NCBI GenBank assembly: GCA_021287165.1
Contig: JAJTAY010000011.1
Span: 1-64,000 of the forward strand
DNA: 64,000 nucleotides
Direction: 5' to 3'
DNA from: Bacteroidia bacterium
Lineage (GTDB): Bacteria > Bacteroidota > Bacteroidia > Bacteroidales > F082
Shown: piece after piece, positions 17,001 through 26,485 of the stretch
Position numbering within the stretch: the stretch's first letter is position 1
How the letters are laid out: every line of letters begins with the position of its first letter
Program-made: the position numbers and the translations under genes
Notes under the pieces: model-generated
Seen by the model: the letters and a program-made list of their open reading frames with translations, nothing else
Told to the model about the DNA's origin: nothing
Databases searched by the model: none

Positions 17001-17346
17001 GGTTGCGGGTTACGGGAGGTTGGTTACGGGTTGAGAGAGGTTGGTTCCGGTTTCGGGATTTTAACGGGGCTTGAAAAAGTGAAGAAAACGGACAGCCCCG
17101 ATCTAAGTTAAATAAATTACAGTAAATCAATCAGAAATAAATAGATGACGGGTTCCCTCCGGCGGGTTCAACCGATAGTAAATAGCTGGCTTTCTTGGTA
17201 GAGCAAAAAATTCATGTTGCCCTTGCCCCTGGGGTTATTTTAACCTTGCAATGCCCCCAACAACCCGTAACTCTCAACTCACAACCCGTAACTCCTAACC
17301 CGTAACTCGTAACCAGCAACCCGTAACCCGTAACCCGCAACTCCTA
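17001..17346. repeat. ~345-bp interspersed element with inverted GGTTACGGG-type arrays, copy B
   Basis: The left end reads GGTTGCGGGTTACGGGAGG on the plus strand; the right end (~17260-17346) is a run of AACCCGTAACTC units. The internal order of short matches to copy A (12112-12436) is kept, including GGACAGC, GTTAAATA, AAATCAATCAG, a CCTCCGGCGGG hairpin-like site, TTGCAAT and CCCCCAAC. The right array includes the stop codon of ppsR (17344-17346). Confidence 0.75.
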
Positions 17347-18150
17347 ACCCAAGTCTTCCCCACTCACTAGCGCAAGTATCTCTCCTGCAATTTCTTCGAT
17401 GGGTTTGTTGGTCACGCGCACCACGCGCCAGCCGGGATGTTTGCGAAAAATGGCTTCGGCATAGTTGAGTTCGCGTTCCACAAAAACGGGTGTGGCATAA
17501 TCCATCACACCCATGCCGAAGCGTTCCTGCCGCGAGTGGCGCAGTTTGGCTAAGTTGTGCGGGTTGTTCGTAAGGCCAATGACGCGACCGGGAGGCAAGG
17601 TATCCAGTTCTTCAGGCGGATCGATGCCCAGCACTATGGGCACATTGGCCACCAGCCAGCCCTTGAATGCCAGATAGATGCTCAACGGCGTCTTGAAGGT
17701 GCGCGACACACCCACCAGTACAATTTCGGCCTTTTGCAGACCCTCCGGGCGCTGTCCGTCGTCGTGCTGAAAAGCAAACTGCACTGCATCAATGCGCCTG
17801 AAGTATTCTTTGTTGATTTCGCTGAACAGACCGGGTTTCTCGGCCGGGCTGCTGATCAGCACGTCGGAAAGCCTGGCCAGCAGTGGTCCCATCAGATCGA
17901 TGGTTTCCACGTTAAAGTCCCGGCTGCAGGTGATCATGTACTCCCTCAACTGATTCGATACCAAGGTGTGAACGATAAAAGCCCCTTTCGATGCTGCCTC
18001 TTTCACAAGATCCCGAATCCTTTGTTTGGTTCGAATCTCCTTGTGCACTTCTATGCTCACCTGCTGAGCCGGAAATTGCGTTAATGCCGCGCTGAGCGCC
18101 TGGCTGGCCGTACGCCCCGTGCCGTCGGATATCACAAAAATCACCGCCAT
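17344..18150 (-). CDS. ppsR: Pyruvate, phosphate dikinase regulatory protein (kinase-pyrophosphorylase)
   Basis: The 268-residue product starts at ATG 18150 (MAVIFVISDGTGRTA), the usual family N-terminus; a longer frame would run into the gene upstream. It belongs to the DUF299 family. These enzymes inactivate PPDK or PEP synthase by ADP-dependent phosphorylation and reactivate it by Pi-dependent pyrophosphorylation, so they set flux between pyruvate and PEP. The P-loop-like GVSRTFKTP (147-155) and the IDLMGP and NEEY-like NKEYFRRIDAVQFA blocks are present at the expected spacing, and the length is normal. It follows a zinc-ribbon gene by 17 nt. The stop codon lies in the repeat array of element B. 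Confidence 0.93.
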   Translation of the reverse strand: MAVIFVISDGTGRTASQALSAALTQFPAQQVSIEVHKEIRTKQRIRDLVKEAASKGAFIVHTLVSNQLREYMITCSRDFNVETIDLMGPLLARLSDVLISSPAEKPGLFSEINKEYFRRIDAVQFAFQHDDGQRPEGLQKAEIVLVGVSRTFKTPLSIYLAFKGWLVANVPIVLGIDPPEELDTLPPGRVIGLTNNPHNLAKLRHSRQERFGMGVMDYATPVFVERELNYAEAIFRKHPGWRVVRVTNKPIEEIAGEILALVSGEDLG

Positions 18151-18167
18151 AGTATGCCGCGCACAAC

Positions 18168-18569
18168 TCAGAAGCCGTATTCGTAGTAGAACTTCGACAT
18201 CTCGGAGCCTACATCCCGAAACTCGATGTGGTGGTTCGTACACCCATTGCGCGAACATATCAACACTACTCCGCCGGCGCGAATGACAAATTCCACCATG
18301 GGCGCCTCGCAGAAGCGGCAATGCTCTACCGACGACAGTTCTTTGTTGCAGTGCGGACAAAACATGCCCACAATTTCACCGTCTTCGACTTCAATACTGA
18401 GTTTTTTGTCATAATCGCCGTAAACGCTGCTCATCCAGAGCACCCCACGGTCGTGCTCCGTTTCCACGTTCACCTTCACCGAGGCATGTCCGCTAAACTG
18501 AACCTTGTCGTCCATGAGCGAGGCATCGCAGTGGATGCATTTTACCGAAAGCGCAACCTGTTTGCCCAT
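18168..18569 (-). CDS. Zinc-ribbon protein of unknown function
   Basis: The product is 133 residues from ATG 18569 (MGKQVALSV). Four paired-cysteine sites (CIHC at 10-13, CPHC, CRFC and a CSRNGC near residue 110) indicate two zinc ribbons around a beta-rich middle (VQFSGHASVKVNVE, VYGDYDKKLSIEV). I do not recognise a named family. It lies 17 nt upstream of ppsR on the same strand, so both are probably co-transcribed and it may take part in the same pyruvate/PEP control or simply share a promoter. Confidence 0.75.
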   Translation of the reverse strand: MGKQVALSVKCIHCDASLMDDKVQFSGHASVKVNVETEHDRGVLWMSSVYGDYDKKLSIEVEDGEIVGMFCPHCNKELSSVEHCRFCEAPMVEFVIRAGGVVLICSRNGCTNHHIEFRDVGSEMSKFYYEYGF

Positions 18570-18790
18570 AACGTTAGTTTTTAATGGTTTGAACTGAGTG
18601 AATTCTTTCGAAAGATACGAAATAAAAGGTTGAAAATCAAGTTTTTTCGTTGTTAATTCGTTAACACAAACGGACTTATACTCCCTTCCTCTAACTAAAG
18701 AGGCAGGAACCAAGTAAAAAGAGCCAGGGAAGAAGAGCCAGGGAAAAAGAGTCAGGTGAAAAAGCCCTCTCTAAAAACTATTTAACCCAA
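18570..18790. other. Intergenic, no gene
   Basis: The segment between the zinc-ribbon gene and the repeat array holds a purine-rich direct repeat (GAGCCAGGGAAGAAGAGCCAGGGAAAAAGAGTC near 18720-18755) and otherwise nothing clear. Confidence 0.5.
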
Positions 18791-18976
18791 CCACTCACCA
18801 CTCACCAAAAACACGCCACTCACTACTCACCAAAAACACGCCACTCACCACTCACCATTCACCAAAAACACGCCACTCACCACTCACCACTCACCATTCA
18901 CCAAAAACACGCCACTCACCACTCACCATTCACCACTCACCACTCACCATTCACCACTCACCACTCACCACTCACC
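18791..18976. repeat. CACTCAC heptamer array with higher-order CAAAAACACGC spacers
   Basis: About 186 bp of CACTCAC/CATTCAC units are broken four times by CAAAAACACGC. Block lengths grow by one unit toward the valS side. It ends 11 nt before the -7 box of valS, so it occupies the -33 region. Confidence 0.9.
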
Positions 18977-18987
18977 GTAAAATTTCC

Positions 18988-18995
18988 TACTTTTG
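18988..18995 (+). promoter_or_regulatory. Bacteroidota -7 box of valS
   Basis: TACTTTTG matches TAnnTTTG, 29 nt before the valS ATG. The expected -33 position falls in the CACTCAC array and has no TTTG. Confidence 0.6.
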
Positions 18996-19024
18996 CGCCC
19001 CTGAAACCCTGATTTGTCAATTGC

Positions 19025-21655
19025 ATGGAACTCAGCAGCAAATACAACCCCGCCGAACTCGAAGAGCGCTGGTATGCCCACTGGATGGCCAAGGGCTATT
19101 TTCATTCCGAACCCGATGAGCGTGAGCCATATACCATAGTCATTCCGCCTCCCAACGTAACCGGCGTGCTCCACATGGGCCATATGCTCAACAACACCAT
19201 ACAGGATGTGCTCATTCGCCGTGCGCGCATGAAAGGCTACAATGCCTGCTGGGTGCCGGGCACCGACCATGCCAGCATTGCCACCGAAGCCAAGGTGGTG
19301 AACAAGCTAAAAAGTCAGGGTATTGAAAAAGCGCAGATCAGCCGTGAGGAATTTCTCGAACATGCCTGGGAATGGACACACAAGCACGGCGGCATCATCC
19401 TCGAGCAGCTCAAAAAACTCGGCGCCTCCTGCGACTGGAACCGTACAGCCTTCACCATGGATGAAAGCCTGTACGAATCGGTGATTGATGTATTTATTGA
19501 TCTATACAATAAAGGTTTGATCTATAGGGGCGTACGCATGGTCAACTGGGACCCCCAGGCGCTTACCGCCGTTTCGGACGAAGAGGTATTTTACAAGGAA
19601 GTGCAGTCGAAACTCTATTATGTGCGCTACAAAGTTGAAGGCGAAAATGACTACATCACCATAGCCACCACCCGTCCTGAAACGATTCTTGGCGATACCG
19701 CCGTTTGCGTACATCCTGAGGATGAACGTTTTACAAGGTTTCACGGCAAGAAAGTCATTGTTCCGCTGGTCAACAGACCTGTGCCCATTATTGTGGACGA
19801 ATACGTTGACCGTGAGTTTGGTACGGGTGCTTTGAAAATCACCCCGGCGCACGACATCAATGACTACAACCTTGGCCTGAAACATAACCTGCCTTCCATT
19901 GATATTTTCAACGACAATGGCACCCTGAGCGAGGCAGCCGGATTGCTGGTCGGCATCGACCGCTTCGAGGCGCGCAAGGCCATTGTTCCGCTGCTCGAAG
20001 AAGCAGGTTTGCTCGTAAAAACTGAAGATTACGTAAACAAGGTAGGTTTTTCGGAGCGCACCGATGCGGTTATCGAGCCGCGCATCTCGTTGCAATGGTT
20101 TTTGCGCATGCAGGCCTTTGCCAAACAGGCTCTCGAAGTGGTTGAAAACGACACCATTCAGTTTCATCCGCCGAAGTTTAAAAACATCTACAGGCATTGG
20201 ATGGAGAATGTCAAGGATTGGTGCATTTCGCGCCAGCTTTGGTGGGGACAGCGCATACCGGTTTATTACCTGCCAAATGGCGGTATGGTGGTGGCCAAAA
20301 GCCCCGAAGCTGCTCTGGCCGAAGCACAAAACCGCTGGCCCGAGGCAGGTTTTACTGCTACCGACCTGCGTCAGGACGAAGACGTGGTGGACACCTGGTT
20401 TTCATCCTGGCTCTGGCCCATCTCGGTGTTCGACGGCATACGCCACCCGGACAACCCGGACATGAAGTATTATTATCCTACCAACGATCTGGTTACCGCC
20501 CCCGACATCATATTTTTCTGGGTGGCCCGTATGATCATGGCCGGATTGGAATATCCCAAAGACATTCCTTTCAAAAATGTTTACTTCACCGGCATTGTGC
20601 GCGACAAGCACGGCCGCAAGATGTCGAAAACCCTTGGCAATTCGCCCGACCCGCTCGATCTTATTGCCAGCTACGGCGCCGACGGCGTGCGTATGGGCAT
20701 GCTGCTCACCGCTCCGGCAGGCAACGACCTGCCTTTCGACGAAGCCCTTTGTGAGCAGGGACGTAACTTCAGCAACAAAATCTGGAATGCCTTACGCCTG
20801 GTGAAAGGCTGGGCTGTTGACCCATCAGCAGCACCCACCGAAGCCGCCAAAGCTGCAGCCCTTTGGTTTGATGCACGCTTCAAACAGGTGCTCGCTCAAA
20901 CCGAAGACGATTTTGCAAAGTTCAGACTGTCCGACGCCCTCATGGGGATTTATAAGCTGGTGTGGGACGATTTCTGCTCGTGGTACCTCGAAATGGTGAA
21001 GCCCGAATACGGAAAGCCGATTGATCCTGAGACGCTGGCCGTAACGAACAACTTCTTCCGGAGACTGATGCAGCTGCTTCATCCTTTCATGCCTTTCATC
21101 ACCGAGGAGGTTTGGAGTCATTTGAAACAGTCGGGCGACGAAAGCGACATCATTATCTCACAACTGCCTTTGGCTGAGAAGTTTAACGATGTGGTGCTGA
21201 AGCAGTTCGAATTTACCGCTGAACTGGTTAATGCCATCCGCAAGTTCAGGGCTGAGAAAAATATTCCCATGCGCGATAAGCTTAACCTGACGCTTAAGGA
21301 GATTCCGCAGGATTATTCGCGCATTTTTGATGCTGTTGTGACCAAGCTCGGCAACCTGGAAAGCCTCAGCGAAGTGCATGAAGCGCCAACCGGAGCGCTT
21401 GGATTTGTGGTGCGCAGCACCGAATGCTTTGTGCCTGCCCTGGCAAGTTTCAATACCGAAGAAGAACGCAGCAAGATTCAGGCTGAGCTCGAATATACGC
21501 GCGGCTTCCTGAAATCGGTAGAGGCCAAGCTGGCCAACGAGCGCTTTGTGGCCAATGCCCCGGCCAAAGTGATAGAGACCGAACGCAAAAAACAATCCGA
21601 CGCGCTGGCACGCATAGCAGTGTTGGAGAAGCAATTGGCTTTGCTGGAAGGATAG
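19025..21655 (+). CDS. valS: Valyl-tRNA synthetase
   Basis: This 876-residue class I synthetase charges tRNA-Val with valine. The HIGH motif is HMGH (50-53) in [13 protein letters not shown], and the KMSKS loop is KMSKT (532-536). The editing (CP1) domain with [13 protein letters not shown] lies near 215-230, the [12 protein letters not shown] site follows, and a C-terminal coiled coil (~805-876, [23 protein letters not shown]) matches the tRNA-binding arm. Length is normal. The gene is alone on its strand with a repeat array against its promoter. Confidence 0.97.
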   Translation: MELSSKYNPAELEERWYAHWMAKGYFHSEPDEREPYTIVIPPPNVTGVLHMGHMLNNTIQDVLIRRARMKGYNACWVPGTDHASIATEAKVVNKLKSQGIEKAQISREEFLEHAWEWTHKHGGIILEQLKKLGASCDWNRTAFTMDESLYESVIDVFIDLYNKGLIYRGVRMVNWDPQALTAVSDEEVFYKEVQSKLYYVRYKVEGENDYITIATTRPETILGDTAVCVHPEDERFTRFHGKKVIVPLVNRPVPIIVDEYVDREFGTGALKITPAHDINDYNLGLKHNLPSIDIFNDNGTLSEAAGLLVGIDRFEARKAIVPLLEEAGLLVKTEDYVNKVGFSERTDAVIEPRISLQWFLRMQAFAKQALEVVENDTIQFHPPKFKNIYRHWMENVKDWCISRQLWWGQRIPVYYLPNGGMVVAKSPEAALAEAQNRWPEAGFTATDLRQDEDVVDTWFSSWLWPISVFDGIRHPDNPDMKYYYPTNDLVTAPDIIFFWVARMIMAGLEYPKDIPFKNVYFTGIVRDKHGRKMSKTLGNSPDPLDLIASYGADGVRMGMLLTAPAGNDLPFDEALCEQGRNFSNKIWNALRLVKGWAVDPSAAPTEAAKAAALWFDARFKQVLAQTEDDFAKFRLSDALMGIYKLVWDDFCSWYLEMVKPEYGKPIDPETLAVTNNFFRRLMQLLHPFMPFITEEVWSHLKQSGDESDIIISQLPLAEKFNDVVLKQFEFTAELVNAIRKFRAEKNIPMRDKLNLTLKEIPQDYSRIFDAVVTKLGNLESLSEVHEAPTGALGFVVRSTECFVPALASFNTEEERSKIQAELEYTRGFLKSVEAKLANERFVANAPAKVIETERKKQSDALARIAVLEKQLALLEG

Positions 21656-21755
21656 ATTTCACTGGTGACAGGCGACAAGGGAAGGGTGACGGGAGGCGGA
21701 AGGTCGCTTTTACGGGATGCGGATTACAGATCTTCTTGTGTCTTGACAAATAAAA

Positions 21756-21783
21756 AACGCCCTGGGTCTTTCAGCGGGCGTTA
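21756..21783. terminator. Hairpin between convergent valS and arsM
   Basis: AACGCCC and GGGCGTT arms form a 7-bp stem with a 13-nt loop. The T-run is on the minus strand, so it best fits termination of arsR-arsM, ~97 nt past its stop. Confidence 0.75.
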
Positions 21784-21878
21784 TTAATGTTTGTGCGAAA
21801 GATGACAGAATCAACCTTATTGGGTGAAGTCAAGTTAAGTTTCGAAAGGGTGTTCACAGATTTTAAGTCACTGTCAGC

Positions 21879-22715
21879 TTAACAACAGCCTGCCCCTGGC
21901 TTGCAATTGCTGTCAGGTTTTTCGGCATATACCGTAATGCTGAAAATGCCGGCGCCACTCTTTTTATATTCGTCTATTTGCTGAGGTGTAAGATAGTCGG
22001 AAAGAATATCATCGGGTAAAGCAATTACTTTTTCTTTTTGAATTTTGATGTTTTTAAAACCAACATCTTCAATAATACTCATGTATTCAGATTTTTGAAG
22101 TGCACCGCTTACACAACCAACATACATTTCAGAAGCACTAATAATACTTTCGGGCAAAGTGCCAATAAGAACAACGTCTGAAATACTGAAATGTCCTTTT
22201 GGTTTTAAAATTCTGAAAGTTTCCTGAAAAGCTTTACGCTTGTCAGGTACAAGATTAAACACACAATTACTTACGACTACATCTGCCCTGTTGTTGGAAA
22301 TTGGAATCTTTTCAATGTCGCCATACCGAAACTCAACGTTGTTGAACCCTAATTTTTCAGCATTATTTCGGGCTATCTCAATCATTTCCTCGGTCATGTC
22401 AATGCCGATTACTTTACCACCTTCACCTGTCAATGCTCTTGCCACAAAACAATCGTTTCCTGCACCAGAGCCAAGGTCGACTACTGTATCGCCCTGTTTA
22501 ATTTCGGCGAACTCAGTTGGTAAACCACAACCAAGACCAAGATCAGCTTCGGGAACATACCCACTTAAACTGTCATAATTTTCGCTGAAAATAGCATAAT
22601 CAACAGTCGAGCAACTTCCAGAGCCACAGCAAGATGAAAGATTTTGTTTTGTGCTTTGTTTAGCAATCTCACCGTACTTCTCAATTACGGTTTGTTTAAT
22701 TTTTATTGAATCCAT
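21879..22715 (-). CDS. arsM: Arsenite S-adenosylmethionine methyltransferase
   Basis: The 278-residue enzyme methylates As(III) with SAM, a detoxification step that makes volatile or less bound arsenicals. The SAM loop is DLGSGAGND (80-88). The three conserved arsenic-binding cysteines are Cys63 (GLGCGLP), Cys151 (VSNCVFNLV) and Cys201 (YVGCVSGAL); an extra CC pair near residue 29 and a C-terminal CKPGAGCC tail are also common in ArsM. It follows arsR by 17 nt, so arsenite probably derepresses it. The pair is AT-richer than its neighbours, which suggests acquisition. No arsenite efflux or reductase gene is here. Confidence 0.94.
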   Translation of the reverse strand: MDSIKIKQTVIEKYGEIAKQSTKQNLSSCCGSGSCSTVDYAIFSENYDSLSGYVPEADLGLGCGLPTEFAEIKQGDTVVDLGSGAGNDCFVARALTGEGGKVIGIDMTEEMIEIARNNAEKLGFNNVEFRYGDIEKIPISNNRADVVVSNCVFNLVPDKRKAFQETFRILKPKGHFSISDVVLIGTLPESIISASEMYVGCVSGALQKSEYMSIIEDVGFKNIKIQKEKVIALPDDILSDYLTPQQIDEYKKSGAGIFSITVYAEKPDSNCKPGAGCC

Positions 22716-22732
22716 GATGTAGGTTCTTTTAA

Positions 22733-23092
22733 TTATTTGTTTCTAATATTATTGTTAGTTGCTTCAATTATTGTTTTCTTCTGTTCCAGTTTGGATGCGA
22801 TTTCTGTAAAGTAATTCTTCAACTTATCTATTGCTTTATCGTCAATGTAATAGCAAATAGCTGTGCCTTCGATGTTGCCACTGATCAGGCCTGCATTTTT
22901 TAATTCTTTTAAATGCTGTGAAACCGTTGGTTGTGCCAGAGGCAATTCATTTACAATATCGCCGCATATGCAATAGTCAACTGTTAAAAGATAGTCAATA
23001 ATGCTGACCCGTGCCGGATGACCTAATGCTTTGGCAAGTGTAGCAATGGTTTTTTGTTTTTCCGAAAAGTGTTCTGTCTTGCTTGCTCCCAT
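22733..23092 (-). CDS. arsR: ArsR/SmtB family metalloregulator
   Basis: The 119-residue winged-helix repressor starts at ATG 23092; an upstream TTG lies in the -7 region. The helix-turn-helix is LAQPTVSQHLKELKNAGLI (52-70), and the arsenic-sensing cysteines are in DYCICGDIV (C41, C43), equivalent to the ELCVCDL motif of ArsR. By family it leaves DNA on binding As(III). It precedes arsM in one operon and very likely autoregulates. Confidence 0.92.
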   Translation of the reverse strand: MGASKTEHFSEKQKTIATLAKALGHPARVSIIDYLLTVDYCICGDIVNELPLAQPTVSQHLKELKNAGLISGNIEGTAICYYIDDKAIDKLKNYFTEIASKLEQKKTIIEATNNNIRNK

Positions 23093-23110
23093 TTTTTTAT
23101 TTATATATTG

Positions 23111-23142
23111 CAATAATACGATAGATATCAGAATAATCCAAA
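23111..23142 (-). promoter_or_regulatory. Promoter of arsR-arsM
   Basis: On the minus strand TTTG (23139-23142), a 20-nt spacer and TATTATTG (23111-23118) fit the Bacteroidota pattern with one mismatch in the -7 box. The spacer holds an AT-rich imperfect dyad that could be the ArsR operator. The rest of 23143-23402 shows no gene. Confidence 0.6.
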
Positions 23143-23402
23143 TATATTTTAGAATAAAAACATAAGTATTTGATAATTAATTGAGTGGGATAACAGCATG
23201 GAAGAGCTCTTAGATGTGTCGTGCGCACCTCATACAAATATTATCTTCCTTAGGTCGCATTATTGCCCTGGCTCTTTCGCCTGGGCTATTTTCCTTTGCT
23301 CTTCCTGAATAACCAAAACCCGAGCAACCAACAATTTCAACAGCGACAAATTTTTCCCGACTTTTGCCGTTAAGCCTTTGAGCAAATCAAATCCGACACC
23401 CC

Positions 23403-25049
23403 ATGCGCTTTGGCCTGCTGGTCAATGGTCCTTTTCTTCAACGCTGGCAATACCAGACCGTCCAACACCTTCTTGACGATGGACACATACTGGTAGTGGC
23501 TGTCGGGCGCGAGGAAACTTTCCAGCCTGTTTCTTTTTTCTCTAAAGTGGCCAAATATCCCTATCAGTGGTTCATATACAGGTTTTGGCAGCGATTCTTT
23601 TTCCGTCCGAAAGCAAAAAATATTATCGACATCAGGGAAATCCTTACTGGGATTGACACTATAAAATGTTTGCCTGAAGTACGTGGCAAAACCGAATGGA
23701 TACCCGATGAAGTTGTTGGCAGGGTCAGACAGCACAACCCGGATTTTCTGCTGCGCTTTGGCTTCAACATCATCCGCGGAGGCATACTCGAAGCGGCAGT
23801 TTATGGTGTTTGGTCGTTCCATCACGACGATGAGCAGGTAATTCGCGGCGGACCGCCCGGCTTTTGGGAGGTTTTTAATGGGCACAATACCAATGGTGTC
23901 ATGCTTCAACGCCTTACAGAAAAGCTTGATGCCGGACCAATCATCGACAAAATCTGGCTTCCCGTGATCCGGCATTCCTACAAGGCTCACCTGGATATGC
24001 TGCTGTCCGAAAGCGCTTTTATGCCGGCCCGCGCCTGCCGCAGCATTGCTTTGCATGGAGTGAAGACCAGAGTTCCCGAAACGGTGGGTAGGCTTTATCG
24101 CAATCCAAAAAATATGAGTATGTTGCGATTCATGTTAAAGATACCTGCACGTAGAATCGGCTTTCATCTGCAGCAGCTTTTTCGGCAGGAAAGCTGGTGT
24201 ATCGGGCTTGCAGTGGCTGATCATAAGACGATGACCATTCGGCCAGAACTTTCTGATCTGTCAGTGAGGTGGATAAAACATCCCGACAGGACTCAGTATT
24301 TTGCAGATCCCTTTATTGTTGATTTTCAAGGTCAGACTATCATCCTGGCGGAGCATTTCAGCTATCACACCGGAAGAGGCAGATTGGTGAGGCTCTTGCC
24401 TGAAAATGATTACCAAGCCGTTGAAGTTCAAACGCCGGACGAATTGCATCGCTCATTTCCATTTTTATTTGTTCACGGTGGTAAACTTTTCTGCCTGCCG
24501 GAGTGCTACACCTCCAGAACAATTACTTTGTTTGAGTTTAATCCGGATAATAACCATCTGGAAAACCCGCGTGTGCTGCTCAGGAATGTGGATGCCCTCG
24601 ACCCGCTGCTCTTCGAGCATGAAGGTCGCTGGTGGCTCCTCTACAGTCGGAAGCATTTGCCTGGCATTCAGCTTTTTGCCTGGTATGCCGAAAGCCCATT
24701 TGGTCCTTTCCGGCCTCATAGGCTAAATCCTTTAAAGACCGATCCGCGTTCAACACGCAATGCGGGAGCACCCTTCATGATGAACGGATTTCTAATACGG
24801 CCTGCGCAGGATATTGCCGGCTCGTATGGCAAGGCCGTTGTAATGAACAGGGTGGAGGTACTCACGCCCGAAGATTTCAGCGAATCGCCGCTTGGGAGAC
24901 TTGAGCCTGATTCTTCCTGGCAGTTCAATCAGGGATTGCATACCTTCAATGGAAACGGCAATCTGATCGTGCTGGACGCAAAGACCTATCGTTTCAGCCT
25001 GGCTGGATTCAGGCATGTCTGGAAGCAAAAAACTGCAAGAAAGGTATGA
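23403..25049 (+). CDS. Formyltransferase-like / GINT1-like fusion protein
   Basis: This 548-residue protein has two parts. The N-terminal half (~1-230) looks like a formyl-transferase fold: FLLRFGFNIIRGGILEAAVYGVW, SFHHDDEQVIRGGPPGFWEV and LDAGPIID match the FNLHPSLLPxYRG and DxGxII elements, with HHD in place of the usual Asn-x-His. The C-terminal half (~255-535) resembles the beta-propeller region of glucosamine inositolphosphorylceramide transferase 1 (ADPFIVDFQGQTIILAEHF, RSFPFLFVHGGKLFCLPE). It probably modifies or builds a surface glycan. It overlaps the flippase gene by 4 nt (ATGA), which ties it to glycan export. The exact reaction is unknown. Confidence 0.75.
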   Translation: MRFGLLVNGPFLQRWQYQTVQHLLDDGHILVVAVGREETFQPVSFFSKVAKYPYQWFIYRFWQRFFFRPKAKNIIDIREILTGIDTIKCLPEVRGKTEWIPDEVVGRVRQHNPDFLLRFGFNIIRGGILEAAVYGVWSFHHDDEQVIRGGPPGFWEVFNGHNTNGVMLQRLTEKLDAGPIIDKIWLPVIRHSYKAHLDMLLSESAFMPARACRSIALHGVKTRVPETVGRLYRNPKNMSMLRFMLKIPARRIGFHLQQLFRQESWCIGLAVADHKTMTIRPELSDLSVRWIKHPDRTQYFADPFIVDFQGQTIILAEHFSYHTGRGRLVRLLPENDYQAVEVQTPDELHRSFPFLFVHGGKLFCLPECYTSRTITLFEFNPDNNHLENPRVLLRNVDALDPLLFEHEGRWWLLYSRKHLPGIQLFAWYAESPFGPFRPHRLNPLKTDPRSTRNAGAPFMMNGFLIRPAQDIAGSYGKAVVMNRVEVLTPEDFSESPLGRLEPDSSWQFNQGLHTFNGNGNLIVLDAKTYRFSLAGFRHVWKQKTARKV

Positions 25050-26335
25050 TAATCAAGAATATACTCTCCACCGGAGCGGTGCGTATGCTCAACGCCTTAT
25101 CGGGCTTCGTGCTGCTCTGGCTGGCCACCAACGGCATGGGTGCAGCCGCCTGGGGTGTTTCGGGTCTCATCCTGCTCAATGTCACCCTTCTGATTATGCT
25201 GGCCGAAATGGTTTCCAATGCCGTGGTTTACTACAGTTCGCGACGCAATCCGACGAGCCTTGTGCGTCTTTCGGCAGGCTTTACCTTCGCCCTTCTGGCT
25301 TTCTTTTCGTTGACTTTTTTTGTATTGAGCTACTTTCCCGACTTTTTTCATGTGCTTGTGCCTCAGGGATATGCTGTGCACATCCTGATACTTGTGTGGC
25401 TGGGCAGTCTTCACAATATCAATCTTTACCTTTTGCTTGGTCGCGAACGCATCAAGGCCTTCAACACCCTTTTCATGCTTCAGTTTTTGTCGCAATTGGC
25501 GGCTATGGCTATAGCCCTGCACCTGCTCGACATTCGCAACGAACTTGCCTATGTCATCTCGCTCTATGCTTCTTATCTTGTGCCGCTTATTGCGGCATAC
25601 ACCACCTATATCGTCCCCTTGCTGAGGGGAAACAACGGGCTTCCGGATGCCAATCTGCGCGAAATGATAGCTTTTGGCAGCCTTACGCAGACTTCCAGCT
25701 TTGTGCATATGCTCAATCGCCGTCTGAGCTTTTACGTGATACGCTTTTTCACCGGAAATGCCGCCCTTGGGGTTTTCAACTCAGGAGTTCAGCTCACCGA
25801 AGGTTTCCGGCTTATCGGACATAGCATAGCCCTGGTACAGTTTTCGAGCATCAGCAACAGTTCCGATCCTGGGTATGCCAGACGACTGAGCATCAGGCTG
25901 ATGAAACTTTCCATCATACTCACTTGCCTTGCTTTAGCTGTACTGCTGGTGGTTCCTGCTGGCGTTTTCGAATGGCTGTTCAGCCGCGAGTTCGGACAAA
26001 TCAAACTCGTGGTAGCAGGGCTGGCTCCCGGGGTGCTTGCGCTTTCGGCCAATGCCATCTTCAGCCATTATTTTTCCGGAACGGGAAGGCCCAAATACAA
26101 CCTTTTTGCTTCGCTGACAGGTTTTATTGTTGTCATTCCAGCGCTATTGCTGCTCATACCGCCTTTCGGAATTTTCGGTGCAGCCCTCGCCGCCTCTCTG
26201 GCATATATAGCTTCGGCAAGCTATCAGGCCATAATTTTTACACGTATGAACCATACTGCTGCCCGTGAATGGCTGCCAGGGCGCGAGGAGCTTGATGTAG
26301 TTAAGCAAATGATAAAGAAGTTGATGCGCTCCTAA
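25046..26335 (+). CDS. Wzx-like polysaccharide/lipid-linked oligosaccharide flippase
   Basis: The 429-residue protein has about twelve hydrophobic segments and starts with the usual amphipathic leader (IKNILSTGAVRMLNALSGFVLLWLA). It matches the MATE/MOP superfamily polysaccharide flippases, which move undecaprenyl- or lipid-linked glycans across the inner membrane. Its ATG overlaps the stop of the formyltransferase-like gene. No glycosyltransferase cluster surrounds the pair, so the other parts of the pathway must be elsewhere. Confidence 0.85.
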   Translation: MIIKNILSTGAVRMLNALSGFVLLWLATNGMGAAAWGVSGLILLNVTLLIMLAEMVSNAVVYYSSRRNPTSLVRLSAGFTFALLAFFSLTFFVLSYFPDFFHVLVPQGYAVHILILVWLGSLHNINLYLLLGRERIKAFNTLFMLQFLSQLAAMAIALHLLDIRNELAYVISLYASYLVPLIAAYTTYIVPLLRGNNGLPDANLREMIAFGSLTQTSSFVHMLNRRLSFYVIRFFTGNAALGVFNSGVQLTEGFRLIGHSIALVQFSSISNSSDPGYARRLSIRLMKLSIILTCLALAVLLVVPAGVFEWLFSREFGQIKLVVAGLAPGVLALSANAIFSHYFSGTGRPKYNLFASLTGFIVVIPALLLLIPPFGIFGAALAASLAYIASASYQAIIFTRMNHTAAREWLPGREELDVVKQMIKKLMRS

Positions 26336-26416
26336 TGGCTTTTTAGTGGCCAGTTCTTAGCATCTTAAATGTCTTCTTTGGTCAAATTGCAGCATCATAT
26401 ATAGAAAAATAAATAC

Positions 26417-26447
26417 TTGACAAAGCCACAACACCCGATTACCTTTG
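26417..26447 (+). promoter_or_regulatory. Promoter of the DUF2892 gene
   Basis: TTG (26417-26419), 20 nt, then TACCTTTG (26440-26447), a full Bacteroidota match, 38 nt before the ATG. Confidence 0.8.
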
Positions 26448-26485
26448 CGCGGCACAAAGCAATTAAAACTCAAAAAAACAAAGAC

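Noticed and set aside
18791..18976. Possible CRISPR array
   Set aside because: The units are 7-nt heptamers with an 11-nt constant interruption; there are no unique spacers of 25-40 nt and no cas genes.
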